A stretch of 39,663 nucleotides of DNA from JAWXCM01 sp034408745 (GTDB taxonomy: Bacteria; Acidobacteriota; Terriglobia; Bryobacterales; Bryobacteraceae), in contig JAWXCM010000063.1 in the NCBI GenBank assembly GCA_034408745.1, positions 1 to 39,663 of the forward strand, read 5' to 3'. Below, in pieces: positions 31,735-39,663 of the stretch (position 1 is the stretch's first letter; each line of letters starts with the position of its first letter). The notes beneath the pieces were generated by a model. The model did not search any database. It was not told where the DNA came from and saw only the letters and a list, made by a program, of their open reading frames with translations. The position numbers and the translations under genes were made by a program.

Positions 31735-33491
31735 ATCGTAGCCTCGTACTCCTGATCGGCCTCAGTCTGGCGGCCCCGGCATTCGCCCAAAACTCGCCTG
31801 ACGATATCGTCCTGCGCTCCATGACGGATGAACTTGAGCGCTCCCGGACCCTCCGCATTCCCGGCCTGGAAGCGCCCTATTTCATCGAGTTCACCCTCGA
31901 CGATGCCCACGTCTTTTCCACCGCCGCAGCCCTCGGCGCCACCCTCAGCAACAGCGATAACCGGCTGCGCGTGCCCCGCGTCAAGGTGCGCGTCGGCGAC
32001 GCGAAGTTCGACAACACGAACTACATTTACAGCGATTTCGGAAGTGGCGGCGGTGAGTCGGCTCCTGTCGACAATGACTACCGCGTCCTCCGCCGCGGCT
32101 GGTGGCTGGCAGCCGACCGCGCCTACAAAGGGGCCGTCGAATCCATCGCTCGCAAACGCGCCGCGCTGAAGAACGTTACCCAGAACGAGAACCTGCCGGA
32201 CCTCTGGCCCGCCCCGCCAGCCCAGCAGAAGCTGCCCGCCCGTCCTGCCGCAAGCGCCACCAACGCGGTCTGGGTGGAGCGCATCCGAACGCTCTCGGCA
32301 ACCTTCCTCGACTACCCGGAAGTAGTGGCGTCCACCGTCTCGTTCAATACCACGCGGTCCACGTTCTCTATGGTCAATACCGAAGGCACCGTCCTTCAGA
32401 GACCCGAACCATTGACCCACCTCCAGGCGAGCGCAGCCGCCTTCGCCCCAGACGGCATGACCGTGCGCGACTCCCTCTCTCTGCCCCGAACCGAAGAGAA
32501 ATCCGTGCCCCCACAGGAGGAGCTCTCAAAAAGCATCTCCCAGCTCGCCGAAAACGTACGCGCCCTCACCAAAGCCTCGGTCGGTGAGAACTACAGCGGT
32601 CCCGTCTTATTCGAAGGCATCGCAGGACCCCAGGTGCTGGCCGAACTCCTCGCCCCCAACTTCGCCCTTGGCCGCCGCCCTGTCGGCGAGCCCGGCCGAC
32701 AAATCCCCTTCCTCGCCAGCGAGCTGGAAAACCGAATCGAGTCGAAGATTCTCCCCGATTTCCTCACCATCATCGACGACCCGACAAAGAAGGAATGGAA
32801 CGGCGCCTCGTTGCTGGGCAGCTATGAGATCGACGAAGAAGGCGTGGTGCCGAAGCCAGTGACCCTCGTCGAAAAGGGCCGCCTGAAAACCTTCCTGCTC
32901 ACCCGCCAGCCCGTCCGCGGTCAGCAGGGTACCAACGGCCGCGCCCGTCTGCCCGGCGGCTTCGGAGCGTGGCAGGCCAGCATCTCCAACCTGTTCGTCA
33001 ACTCGTCGGAATCGGTGAAAGCGGCCGACCTCCGCAAGCAGTTCCTCAAGCTCGTGACCGATCGCCAGAAGCCCTGGGGCATCGTGGTCAAACGGATGGA
33101 CTTCCCCTCCGGCGCCAGCAATGAGGAAGCTCGCCGTCTGATCCAGGCCGCTCAGCAGTCTGGCGCCGTGCGGCCGGTCAGCGCCCCGGTCCTCATCTAC
33201 AAGGTGTTCCCGGACGGCCGTGAAGAACTCATCCGTGGCGTCCGGTTCCGCGGCCTCACAATTCGCTCCCTCCGCGATATCGTGGCGGTTTCCGAGGAAC
33301 AGTACCCGCTACATTACCTGAACAACATGCTCCCGTTCGCCCTGATGAGCGGCGGCGGATACGTCGCCCCGGCGTCGGTCATCGGTCCGGCGCTTCTCTT
33401 CGAAGACCTCGAACTAGAGCGCCCCACAGACGACGTGCCGAAGCTGCCCCTGGTCCCCGCCCCCGAACTCCGGGCAGCCACCAAAAAGTAA
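31731..33491 (+). CDS. Exported TldE-like (catalytically degenerate) partner
   Basis: 586 residues with a clean signal peptide (MNRSLVLLIGLSLAAPAFA). The fold is that of the preceding protein over its whole length: the same SKILPDFLTIIDDPT, GRLKTFLLTRQPVRG and VFPDGREELIRGVRFRGL blocks appear in order. The metal-binding helix is replaced by EGIAGPQVLAELLAP and the C-terminal cysteine region by SGGGYVAPASVIGPAL, so no zinc site remains. This mirrors the active TldD / inactive TldE heterodimer, but both are exported. The start is the GTG in the GTGA overlap. Translation must be coupled to the upstream gene. Confidence 0.75.
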   Translation: MNRSLVLLIGLSLAAPAFAQNSPDDIVLRSMTDELERSRTLRIPGLEAPYFIEFTLDDAHVFSTAAALGATLSNSDNRLRVPRVKVRVGDAKFDNTNYIYSDFGSGGGESAPVDNDYRVLRRGWWLAADRAYKGAVESIARKRAALKNVTQNENLPDLWPAPPAQQKLPARPAASATNAVWVERIRTLSATFLDYPEVVASTVSFNTTRSTFSMVNTEGTVLQRPEPLTHLQASAAAFAPDGMTVRDSLSLPRTEEKSVPPQEELSKSISQLAENVRALTKASVGENYSGPVLFEGIAGPQVLAELLAPNFALGRRPVGEPGRQIPFLASELENRIESKILPDFLTIIDDPTKKEWNGASLLGSYEIDEEGVVPKPVTLVEKGRLKTFLLTRQPVRGQQGTNGRARLPGGFGAWQASISNLFVNSSESVKAADLRKQFLKLVTDRQKPWGIVVKRMDFPSGASNEEARRLIQAAQQSGAVRPVSAPVLIYKVFPDGREELIRGVRFRGLTIRSLRDIVAVSEEQYPLHYLNNMLPFALMSGGGYVAPASVIGPALLFEDLELERPTDDVPKLPLVPAPELRAATKK

Positions 33492-33497
33492 AGGGGG

Positions 33498-33535
33498 GCA
33501 GCTCCCCAGAGCTGCGGCGGCCTCCTAAGGCCGCC
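33498..33535 (+). terminator. Two adjacent hairpins between the TldE-like gene and lptFG
   Basis: GCAGCT/AGCTGC (33498-33503 with 33510-33515) and, touching it, GGCGGCC/GGCCGCC (33516-33522 with 33529-33535) form two small GC-rich stems. There is no T-run. They may be an attenuator, an mRNA stabiliser or part of the dispersed repeat family (a G-run plus CAG precedes them), rather than a full terminator. Confidence 0.4.
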
Positions 33536-33553
33536 CTGTTCTCCACTAGAAAC

Positions 33554-35896
33554 ATGCGCCTGCTAACCAGAACGGTTCTTTTCGAGATCTTCTCGAGCGC
33601 CATGCTCGGGACCGTTCTGTTTACCTTCGTCCTGTTCCTCGAACGCGTCCGCCGCTTCTTCGAGCAGCTGGTCCGCGGCTCCGCTCCACCCGAGGTCGTC
33701 GCGTCCCTCTTCGCGCTCCTGATGCCGCCCGCGCTGACCTTCACCATACCGATCGGCGTCTTAGTCGGAACCCTGATCGCCCTCAGCCGCATGTCCGGCG
33801 ATGCCGAAATCACCGCCATGCGAGCCAGCGGCGTCCCCAGCCGCAGTCTCCTGAGACCCGTCCTGGTGCTCGGCCTGTTCGGCACCCTGCTCACCGGAGC
33901 CGCATCCACCTGGCTCACCCCCATGGCCACCCGGCACTTCTACAAGCTACTCAACGGCATCGCCGCAGCCGAGCTCACGGCCGAAATCCAGCCCCGAGTC
34001 TTTGAAGAGCAGTTCCCCAACAAAATCATCTACGTGGGCGACGTCATCTCCGGACCCGTAGTCCGCTGGCGCAACGTCTTCCTGGCCGACCTCACCCCGC
34101 CCGATCAGCGTCGCAACGCAGGAGCCGAAGCCGGCGACGCTCCCAGCGTCACCGTCGCACAGGAAGCCATCGCCTCTCCCGACCTCGACCGCAACCGCAT
34201 CCAGCTGACGTTCAAAAACGGCTCCACCCACGTCGCCGGAAAAGACTACACACAGTACTACAACACCTCTTTCCCGACCCTCGCCCAGGCCCTCAGCGCT
34301 TCCACGCGAACCGAACTCAAGCCCCGAACCGGGTTCCTCGCCATGGACATGGGTCCGCTCTGGAAAGCCACCCGCGACAGCACGCTAACCCCTCAGGAGC
34401 GCCGCGAGGCCCAGATCGAGTTCCACCAGCGCCTGGCCCTCCCCATGGCCTGCATCCTGCTCGCCCTCCTCGCCGTGCCACTCGGCGTGTCATCCCGAAA
34501 GGGCGGCAGATCCGGCGCTTTCGTACTCACCGTCGCCATTGGCTTCCTCTATTACATGGGCCTGATCACGCTCATCGGTCTCGCCCGCCAGGGCACCCTC
34601 CCTCCGGCCATTGCTCTCTGGATCCCCAACGCCACCCTGCTCGCCGTCAGCATCTTCTTCGTCTCACGGCTCGAAAGACCAGGCGACACCGACCTCGTCG
34701 GCTCCATCCGAGCCCTCACCCGATCCTGGTTCACTGCCGTCCGGGGCACCCTGCCCACCAACAGCGGCGCGCCCACCCTCGCCCAGCGCCTCCCGCTCGG
34801 ACCCGGCATCATCGACAACTACGTCCTCAGCAGCTTCCTCTTCTACTTCTTCCTGCTGCTGGCCAGCTTCGTTGTGATGACGCACGTCTACACGTTCTTT
34901 GAGCTGCTCAGCGACATCCTGAAAAACAGCATTCCAATGCCGCTGGTCGCCCGCTACCTGTTCTTCCTCACTCCCAAGCTGATCTACGATTCCACCCCGG
35001 TCAGCGTGCTGGTCGCCGTCCTCATCACATTCGGCATCCTCACGAAGAACAACGAAGTGACCGCGATGAAGGCCTGCGGCGTCAGCCTCTACCGCCTCGC
35101 GATACCAGTCCTCATCGCCAGCTTCGCCCTCAGCGTTTTCCTCTTCGGCTTCGACCACTACATCGTGCCCGACGCCAACCGAACCCAGGACGCCATCCGC
35201 AACCAGATTAAGGGCAAGCCCGTCCAGACATACCTCCGCCCGGACCGCAAATGGATCTTCGGCGAAGGCTCCCGGATCTACTACTACAAATATTTCGACG
35301 CTTCGGAAAACGTCATGGCCGACGCCAATGTCTACGAGCTCGACCCCAAAACCTTCCAGCTCGTTCGCCACATCTCCGCCGAGCGCGCCCGCTGGGAACC
35401 CGGCCTCCGCACCTGGATCTTCCAGAACGGCTGGAGCCGCACCTTCACCAACAGCCGCGAAGACAAATTCATCCCGTTCAAGGGCGCCCTCGCGACGTTC
35501 CCCCATCTCACCGAGCCGCCCAATTACTTCCTCAAAGAAGTAAAGCAGGACAAGCAGATGAATTTCGTCGAGCTCGCCTCCTACATCCGCGAGCTCCAGC
35601 AGAGCGGCTTCGACACCATCCGTCTGCGCGTCCAGTACCACAAGAAATTCGCCGTACCCCTGTTCGCCGTAATCATGGCGCTCATTTCAGTGCCCTTCGC
35701 CTTCCTCGCCGCCCACCGGGGAGCAGTAGCCGGAATCGGAGTCAGCTTCGGCATAGCCATCGCCTATTTCGCCGTCAGCCAGCTCTTCGAACAGGTAGGA
35801 AACGTCAATCAACTCCCCGCCACCCTCGCCGCCTGGGCCCCCGATGCGGTTTTCACTTTGACGGGACTCTACTTTCTCGCCAGAATGAGAACGTGA
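33554..35896 (+). CDS. LptF-LptG fusion, LPS export permease
   Basis: 780 residues made of two YjgP/YjgQ-family permeases in one chain. Half one (~1-375) and half two (~415-780) each have six predicted membrane helices around a periplasmic beta-jellyroll. Each carries the conserved cytoplasmic coupling helix that contacts the LptB ATPase: EITAMRASGVPSRSLLRPVL in the first and EVTAMKACGVSLYRLAIPVL in the second. In E. coli LptF and LptG are separate proteins that pair to extract LPS from the inner membrane. Here the linker (~375-415) is short and variable. The ATG at 33554 has no strong ribosome-binding site. Its stop overlaps the next gene by GTGA. lptB, lptA and lptC are not in the window. 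Confidence 0.88.
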   Translation: MRLLTRTVLFEIFSSAMLGTVLFTFVLFLERVRRFFEQLVRGSAPPEVVASLFALLMPPALTFTIPIGVLVGTLIALSRMSGDAEITAMRASGVPSRSLLRPVLVLGLFGTLLTGAASTWLTPMATRHFYKLLNGIAAAELTAEIQPRVFEEQFPNKIIYVGDVISGPVVRWRNVFLADLTPPDQRRNAGAEAGDAPSVTVAQEAIASPDLDRNRIQLTFKNGSTHVAGKDYTQYYNTSFPTLAQALSASTRTELKPRTGFLAMDMGPLWKATRDSTLTPQERREAQIEFHQRLALPMACILLALLAVPLGVSSRKGGRSGAFVLTVAIGFLYYMGLITLIGLARQGTLPPAIALWIPNATLLAVSIFFVSRLERPGDTDLVGSIRALTRSWFTAVRGTLPTNSGAPTLAQRLPLGPGIIDNYVLSSFLFYFFLLLASFVVMTHVYTFFELLSDILKNSIPMPLVARYLFFLTPKLIYDSTPVSVLVAVLITFGILTKNNEVTAMKACGVSLYRLAIPVLIASFALSVFLFGFDHYIVPDANRTQDAIRNQIKGKPVQTYLRPDRKWIFGEGSRIYYYKYFDASENVMADANVYELDPKTFQLVRHISAERARWEPGLRTWIFQNGWSRTFTNSREDKFIPFKGALATFPHLTEPPNYFLKEVKQDKQMNFVELASYIRELQQSGFDTIRLRVQYHKKFAVPLFAVIMALISVPFAFLAAHRGAVAGIGVSFGIAIAYFAVSQLFEQVGNVNQLPATLAAWAPDAVFTLTGLYFLARMRT

Positions 35897-38187
35897 CCAG
35901 CCGAGCCGTAGCTATACTTCTGTCCGCGAACCTCCTTGCACCGGCCGCGTCCTTCGAGGACACCGTGAAGCCCTTCGTCGACAAGACCTGCCTCGGCTGC
36001 CACAACTCCAAACTCCAGCAAGGTTCCCTCGACCTCACCAAACACACCAGCCTCAAGGACCGCGACGTCTGGGAGTCCGTAGTCAAAAAGCTCCGAGCCA
36101 GTGAGATGCCGCCCAAAGGCCTCGCCCGACCACCCCTCGCCGCCATCAACAAAGTCACCAACTTCATCGAGACCGAGTACGACAAACAGGACCGCAACGC
36201 CAAACCCGACCCCGGCCGGGTTACCGCCCGCCGCCTCAACCGCTACGAGTACAACAACACCATCCGCGACCTCACCGGAGTCGCCTTCCAGCCAGCCAAC
36301 GACTTCCCGGCCGACGACGCCGGCTACGGCTTCGACAACATCGGCGACGTCCTTTCCCTCTCCCCCGTGCTGATGGAGAAATACCTCACCGCCGCGGAGA
36401 CCGTAGCCCGCCTCGCCGTAGTCGCAGCCCGACCCACATACCGCAACACCCGGACACTCCTAAAGGCCGAATCGGTCAACATGGGCGAGTTCCTCAAAAC
36501 GCCGACCCTCCCCGATGGCGCCAGGGGCCCGATGCCCACCAAAAACGCGCTCCACGTCCGGCACAAGTTCCCCGCCCAGGCCGGCTACGACATCAAAGTG
36601 ACCATGGGCGGCATCCGTCCCGGCGACGCCCCCACCCCCGTCACCCTCGCCTTCTGGATCGACGGCGAACTCCAGAAGACCTGGCCCGTCGATCCCAAAA
36701 CCGGCAAGCCCCGCAACTTCGAATCGCGCTACGAACTCACCCCCGGCGAGCACTCGCTCAGCGCCGCCTTCCTCAATGGCAACGATTTCGACCGCGCAGT
36801 CAACCCCATCGGCCCCCGAGACCGCTACCTCGCCATCGACCTTTTCGAGGTCCGCGGTCCCATCGACCCCGTCGCTCCCCCGCTCCCCGAATCGCACCGC
36901 CGCCTCATCTCCTGCGGCCACGACCTCAACCAGCACCAGCCCGACTGCCCCCGCAAACTCATCTCCGACTTCGCCCGCCGAGCCTTCCGCCGTACCCCCA
37001 CCGACACCGAAGTCGCGCGCCTCGTGAAGCTCATGGAATCCGCGCAGGCCGAAGGCGATACCTTCGAAGCAGCTTTCCGAGTCGCACTCACGGCCACTCT
37101 CGTCTCCCCGCACTTCCTCTTCCGCATCGAACACGACCTCAACCCACTCGACGCCACCGCCGAGCACCCCATCACCGAAACCGAGCTCGCCACCCGCCTG
37201 TCGTACTTTCTCTGGGCCAGCACCCCCGACGACGAACTGCTCAATCTCGCCGAACAGAACCAGCTCCGAGCCCAGCTCAAACCCCAGCTCCGCCGCATGC
37301 TCGCCGATCCCAAATCCGCGAGCCTCGGTGAAAACTTCGCCGGACAATGGCTCCAGCTCCGCAACCTCGCCGAGGCCAAACCCGACCCCGACCGCTTCCC
37401 CAACTTCGACGACGACCTCCGCCAGTCCATGCGCCGCGAAACTGAGCTCTTCTTCGAAACCGTGGTCAAGGAAGACCTCAGCATCATCGAGTTTCTCGAC
37501 GGCCGCTGGACCTGGCTCAACGAACGCCTCGCCAACCACTACGGTATCCCCGGCATCGACGGCCCCGATTTCCGCCGCGTAGCCCTCACCGGGCCACAGC
37601 GATCCGGTGTTCTCACCCAGGCCAGCATCCTGACCGTGTCTTCCTACCCGACTCGCACTTCGCCGGTCATCCGAGGCAAATGGGTTCTCGAGAACCTGCT
37701 CAACACCCCGCCGCCTCCGCCCCCGCCCAACGTCCCGAATCTCGACGAAGCCGCCGTCGGCAACAAAGGCTCGCTCCGCCAGCAACTGGAGAAACACCGC
37801 GCCAACGCGATCTGCGCCTCCTGCCACTCCAAAATGGACCCCCTCGGCTTCGGTCTCGAAAACTACGACGCCATCGGAGCGTGGCGTACCAAAGACGGCA
37901 AATTCCCCGTAGAAGCCGGAGGCATCCTGCCCAGCGGCAAGTCTTTCCGCACCTCCGCCGAACTCAAAGCCATCCTCAAGACCGACCGCGCCGCCTTCGC
38001 CCAGTGCCTCACGGAGAAGCTGCTAACCTATGCGCTCGGCAGGGGACTCGACCGGACCGACCGTCCTGCTGTACAATCGATTAGCCGAAGGCTTGCGGCC
38101 AGCGGCTATCGTTTTTCTGCGTTGATTGAGGGGATCGCGGAGAGTCTGCCCTTCGGAAACCGGCGCGGAGAGGGACCCAGAACATGA
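35893..38187 (+). CDS. DUF1587/1592/1588/1585 c-type cytochrome-like exported protein
   Basis: 764 residues with an N-terminal signal (AVAILLSANLLAPAASF) and a heme c motif CLGCH (33-37) in the planctomycete cytochrome C domain. The DUF1587-type RLNRYEYNNTIRDLTG follows, then a region with DUF1595 (FRRTPTDTEVARLVKLM), DUF1592 (LSYFLWASTPDDELLNLA), DUF1588 (SGVLTQASILTVSSYPTRTS, with a second CASCH in AICASCHSKMDPLGFGLENY) and DUF1585 (CLTEKLLTYALGRGL). The start is the GTG at 35893 overlapping the lptFG stop; the frame is open back to 35251, but that part is a shadow of lptFG. Family members occur beside DUF1552 proteins, as here. The biochemical role is not established. Confidence 0.85.
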   Translation: MTSRAVAILLSANLLAPAASFEDTVKPFVDKTCLGCHNSKLQQGSLDLTKHTSLKDRDVWESVVKKLRASEMPPKGLARPPLAAINKVTNFIETEYDKQDRNAKPDPGRVTARRLNRYEYNNTIRDLTGVAFQPANDFPADDAGYGFDNIGDVLSLSPVLMEKYLTAAETVARLAVVAARPTYRNTRTLLKAESVNMGEFLKTPTLPDGARGPMPTKNALHVRHKFPAQAGYDIKVTMGGIRPGDAPTPVTLAFWIDGELQKTWPVDPKTGKPRNFESRYELTPGEHSLSAAFLNGNDFDRAVNPIGPRDRYLAIDLFEVRGPIDPVAPPLPESHRRLISCGHDLNQHQPDCPRKLISDFARRAFRRTPTDTEVARLVKLMESAQAEGDTFEAAFRVALTATLVSPHFLFRIEHDLNPLDATAEHPITETELATRLSYFLWASTPDDELLNLAEQNQLRAQLKPQLRRMLADPKSASLGENFAGQWLQLRNLAEAKPDPDRFPNFDDDLRQSMRRETELFFETVVKEDLSIIEFLDGRWTWLNERLANHYGIPGIDGPDFRRVALTGPQRSGVLTQASILTVSSYPTRTSPVIRGKWVLENLLNTPPPPPPPNVPNLDEAAVGNKGSLRQQLEKHRANAICASCHSKMDPLGFGLENYDAIGAWRTKDGKFPVEAGGILPSGKSFRTSAELKAILKTDRAAFAQCLTEKLLTYALGRGLDRTDRPAVQSISRRLAASGYRFSALIEGIAESLPFGNRRGEGPRT

Positions 38188-39515
38188 CCCGTAAGCACCT
38201 GTCACGCCGCTTTTTCCTCCGGGGAGCCGGTTGCGCCGTCGCGCTTCCACTGCTCGATTCCATGGTGCCCGCCTTCGCAAAGACAGCCACCACGCCCACG
38301 CGCATGGCGTTCGTCTACGTGCCCAACGGGATCATCATGAAGGACTGGACCCCGGTCGCCCGAGGCCCCCAGTTCGACCTCACCCGCACCCTCGAACCAC
38401 TCGCGGCGTACAAAGAGCAGATGGTGCTGATGACCGGCCTCACCCAGAACGGTGGCCGAGCCCTCGGCGACGGTCCCGGCGACCACGCCCGCGCCGCCTC
38501 CAGCTACCTCACCGGCGTCCACCCCCGCAAAACCGCGGGCGCCGACATCCAGTGCGGCGTTTCGGTCGACCAGGTGGCCGCTCAGGCCGTCGGTGGCAAA
38601 ACCCGCTTCGCGTCGCTTGAATTCGGCTGCGAAGACGGCCGTCTCGTCGGCAACTGCGATTCCGGCTACAGCTGCGCCTACTCCAACAGCATCTCCTGGC
38701 GCGGCGAAGCCACCCCCATGCCGCCCGAGATCAACCCCCGCGTGGTTTTTGAACGCCTCTTCGGTGGCACCGACCAGGGCGAAAGCCCCGCCGCCCGCGC
38801 CAGCCGCGAGCGTTCCCGCCGCAGCATCCTCGACCTCGTCTCCGAAGACGCAAAGAGCCTCCAGTCGAACCTCGGCCCCACCGACAACCGCAAGCTCGAC
38901 GAATACCTCACTGGCATCCGCGAAATCGAAAAGCGCATTCAAATGTCCGGCCAGCAGAAAACGCCCGCGCCGACCATGGAAATGCCCGACGGCATTCCCG
39001 CCGATTTCGTAGAACACTCGCGCTTAATGTTCGAGTTAATGGCGCTAGCCTTCCAGACCGACCAGACCCGCATCCAGACCTTCATGCTGGGCCGCGAAGG
39101 CAGCAACCGCACCTACCGCGAGATCGGTGTGCCCGACCCGCACCACGGAATCTCTCACCACAAAAACGACGAGGTCCTGGTGGAGAAACTGGCCAAAATC
39201 AACCGCCACCACATGGACCAGTTCGCCGTCTTCATTGACCGTCTCGCCAAAACGCAGGACGGCGACGGAACGCTGCTCGACCACTCGATGATCGTTTACG
39301 GCAGCGGCCTCAGCGACGGCAACCGCCACCTCCACCACGACCTGCCCGTATTGATGGTTGGCGCTGGAAGCGGAGCCTGGAAAACCGGACGCCACGTCGA
39401 GTACGCCAAAGACACCCCGATGAACAACCTGTTCGTCACCATGCTGGACCGCATGGGAGTGCCCGCCGAGACGCTGGGCGACGCGACGGGCAAACTAAAC
39501 GACCTGACAGTCTAA
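38184..39515 (+). CDS. DUF1552 protein with Tat signal
   Basis: 443 residues. A twin-arginine signal (SRRFFLRGAG and a hydrophobic stretch) leads to the DUF1552 body (RMAFVYVPNGIIMKDWTP, MVLMTGLTQNGGRALGDGPG, DHARAASSYLTGVHP). Several His/Asp/Glu residues resemble those of alkaline-phosphatase/sulfatase-like folds (HSRLMFELMALAFQTDQTRI, HHGISHHK, LLDHSMIVYGSGLSDG), which is inference only. The start ATG overlaps the preceding stop (ATGA). The pair of DUF1592-type cytochrome and DUF1552 protein recurs in Planctomycetes and acidobacteria. No substrate is known. Confidence 0.85.
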   Translation: MTRKHLSRRFFLRGAGCAVALPLLDSMVPAFAKTATTPTRMAFVYVPNGIIMKDWTPVARGPQFDLTRTLEPLAAYKEQMVLMTGLTQNGGRALGDGPGDHARAASSYLTGVHPRKTAGADIQCGVSVDQVAAQAVGGKTRFASLEFGCEDGRLVGNCDSGYSCAYSNSISWRGEATPMPPEINPRVVFERLFGGTDQGESPAARASRERSRRSILDLVSEDAKSLQSNLGPTDNRKLDEYLTGIREIEKRIQMSGQQKTPAPTMEMPDGIPADFVEHSRLMFELMALAFQTDQTRIQTFMLGREGSNRTYREIGVPDPHHGISHHKNDEVLVEKLAKINRHHMDQFAVFIDRLAKTQDGDGTLLDHSMIVYGSGLSDGNRHLHHDLPVLMVGAGSGAWKTGRHVEYAKDTPMNNLFVTMLDRMGVPAETLGDATGKLNDLTV

Positions 39516-39537
39516 CCCTAACTCCCCATCAGCCAAA

Positions 39538-39570
39538 GGGGGGCAGGCCCTGGGCCAGGCCCTGGGCCCA
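39538..39570. repeat. GC-rich tandem repeat related to the one at 9436
   Basis: A G-run is followed by two perfect 12-bp copies of CAGGCCCTGGGC (39544-39555 and 39556-39567). The shared opening GGGGGGCAGGCCCTGGG with the 9436 element shows a dispersed family. A short palindrome CGCTAA/TTAGCG (39575-39580 with 39582-39587) follows directly. Confidence 0.7.
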
Positions 39571-39588
39571 TAAGCGCTAACTTAGCGA

Positions 39589-39663
39589 TTAAAGAATCTT
39601 AACCTGTGGTGCTCTCCGCCGCTTTCGTTCCCGTAGGTCCATCTCCAGTTGGTTCCAGTTCTC
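39589..39663 (-). CDS. Possible C-terminal end of a gene running off the right edge
   Basis: On the minus strand, from the window edge a frame of 24 codons reads with many Arg/Lys (MDLRERKRRRAPQVKIL) and ends in TAA at 39589, followed by non-coding repeat sequence. It could be the end of a gene lying to the right. There is too little sequence for a name, and a chance frame is quite possible. Confidence 0.2.
   Translation of the reverse strand, partial: ENWNQLEMDLRERKRRRAPQVKIL

Noticed and set aside
34664..35641. A 325-codon acidic minus-strand frame opposite lptFG
   Set aside because: Shadow frame; the sense gene has helices and coupling motifs of LptF/LptG.
35251..35892. Upstream open extension of the DUF1592-family frame
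   Set aside because: It encodes arginine/histidine-rich sequence that is a frame shadow of lptFG; the GTG at 35893 gives a signal peptide and an overlap start.
36460..37827. A 455-codon minus-strand frame opposite the DUF1592-family gene
   Set aside because: Low-complexity Glu/Gly/Val sequence without motifs; the plus-strand gene has two heme motifs and family domains.
1..39663. CRISPR arrays, rRNA, tRNA, prophage or insertion sequences
   Set aside because: No spaced direct repeats of CRISPR type, no rRNA or tRNA signature and no integrase or transposase with recognisable motifs were seen.

Overview
The window looks like chromosomal DNA of a GC-rich Gram-negative bacterium, most likely an acidobacterium of the Solibacter/Bryobacter kind. 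I infer this from the mix of an Oar-like TonB-dependent receptor, a secreted heme c plus PQQ quinoprotein, a DUF1587/1592/1588/1585 cytochrome paired with a Tat-exported DUF1552 protein, a PEP-CTERM protein, fused LptF-LptG and a secreted TldD/TldE-like pair. No database search was possible. Most genes are ordinary chromosomal ones and no phage, CRISPR array, rRNA or tRNA is visible. The region is marked by several broken genes and by dispersed GC-rich repeats.

Layout, left to right. 1-2853: a TonB-dependent receptor that lacks its N-terminal part, with a clear terminator. 2911-4617: a periplasmic PQQ/heme c dehydrogenase of polyvinyl-alcohol-dehydrogenase type. 4619-8197 (minus): a complete, translationally coupled polyamine ABC transporter, potA-potB-potC-potD. 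8262-9241: a decayed ECF sigma factor and its membrane-protein partner. 9242-9719: non-coding DNA with GC-rich tandem and hairpin repeats. 9720-12751: rsmI, a divergent membrane-anchored JAMM-like protein and a convergent stand-alone Clp-type AAA+ ATPase. 12962-13970: infA, a HicB-like antitoxin remnant and two very small ORFs. 13992-16513 (minus): recN and a PEP-CTERM protein. 16578-18241 (minus): an L-lactate permease gene split by a frameshift. 18299-20902: an exported beta-propeller-like protein and a membrane protein with an HPD-less J-like domain. 20957-23723 (minus): the heat-shock cluster hrcA-grpE-dnaJ, without dnaK. 23945-26257: a hybrid sensor kinase. 26305-28027: mdh, a 38-residue membrane protein and a SET-domain methyltransferase. 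28065-29992: a divergent pair of a CpaE/MinD-like ATPase and a LuxR-type response regulator. 30019-39515: a long co-directional run of secreted TldD-like and TldE-like proteins, an LptF-LptG fusion, a DUF1592-family cytochrome and a DUF1552 protein. Three of its four junctions are 4-nt overlaps. The right edge carries a repeat related to the one near 9440.

How the genes relate. The transporter operon imports polyamines. hrcA-grpE-dnaJ is the regulator plus co-chaperones of DnaK, which must be encoded elsewhere. lptFG supplies the membrane part of the LPS exporter. The TldD/TldE, cytochrome and DUF1552 proteins are all predicted to be exported and may be co-transcribed with it.

The observations I find most worth following are these: the single-ring AAA+ protein with an M-G-F tripeptide where ClpC/ClpX carry the ClpP-docking loop; the exported TldD/TldE-like pair, with one active-site-intact and one degenerate subunit; the SET methyltransferase with a histone-H1-like tail; the JAMM-like membrane protein that has lost one zinc histidine; and the cluster of start-codon and frameshift lesions at 8262-9241 and 13499-13889.
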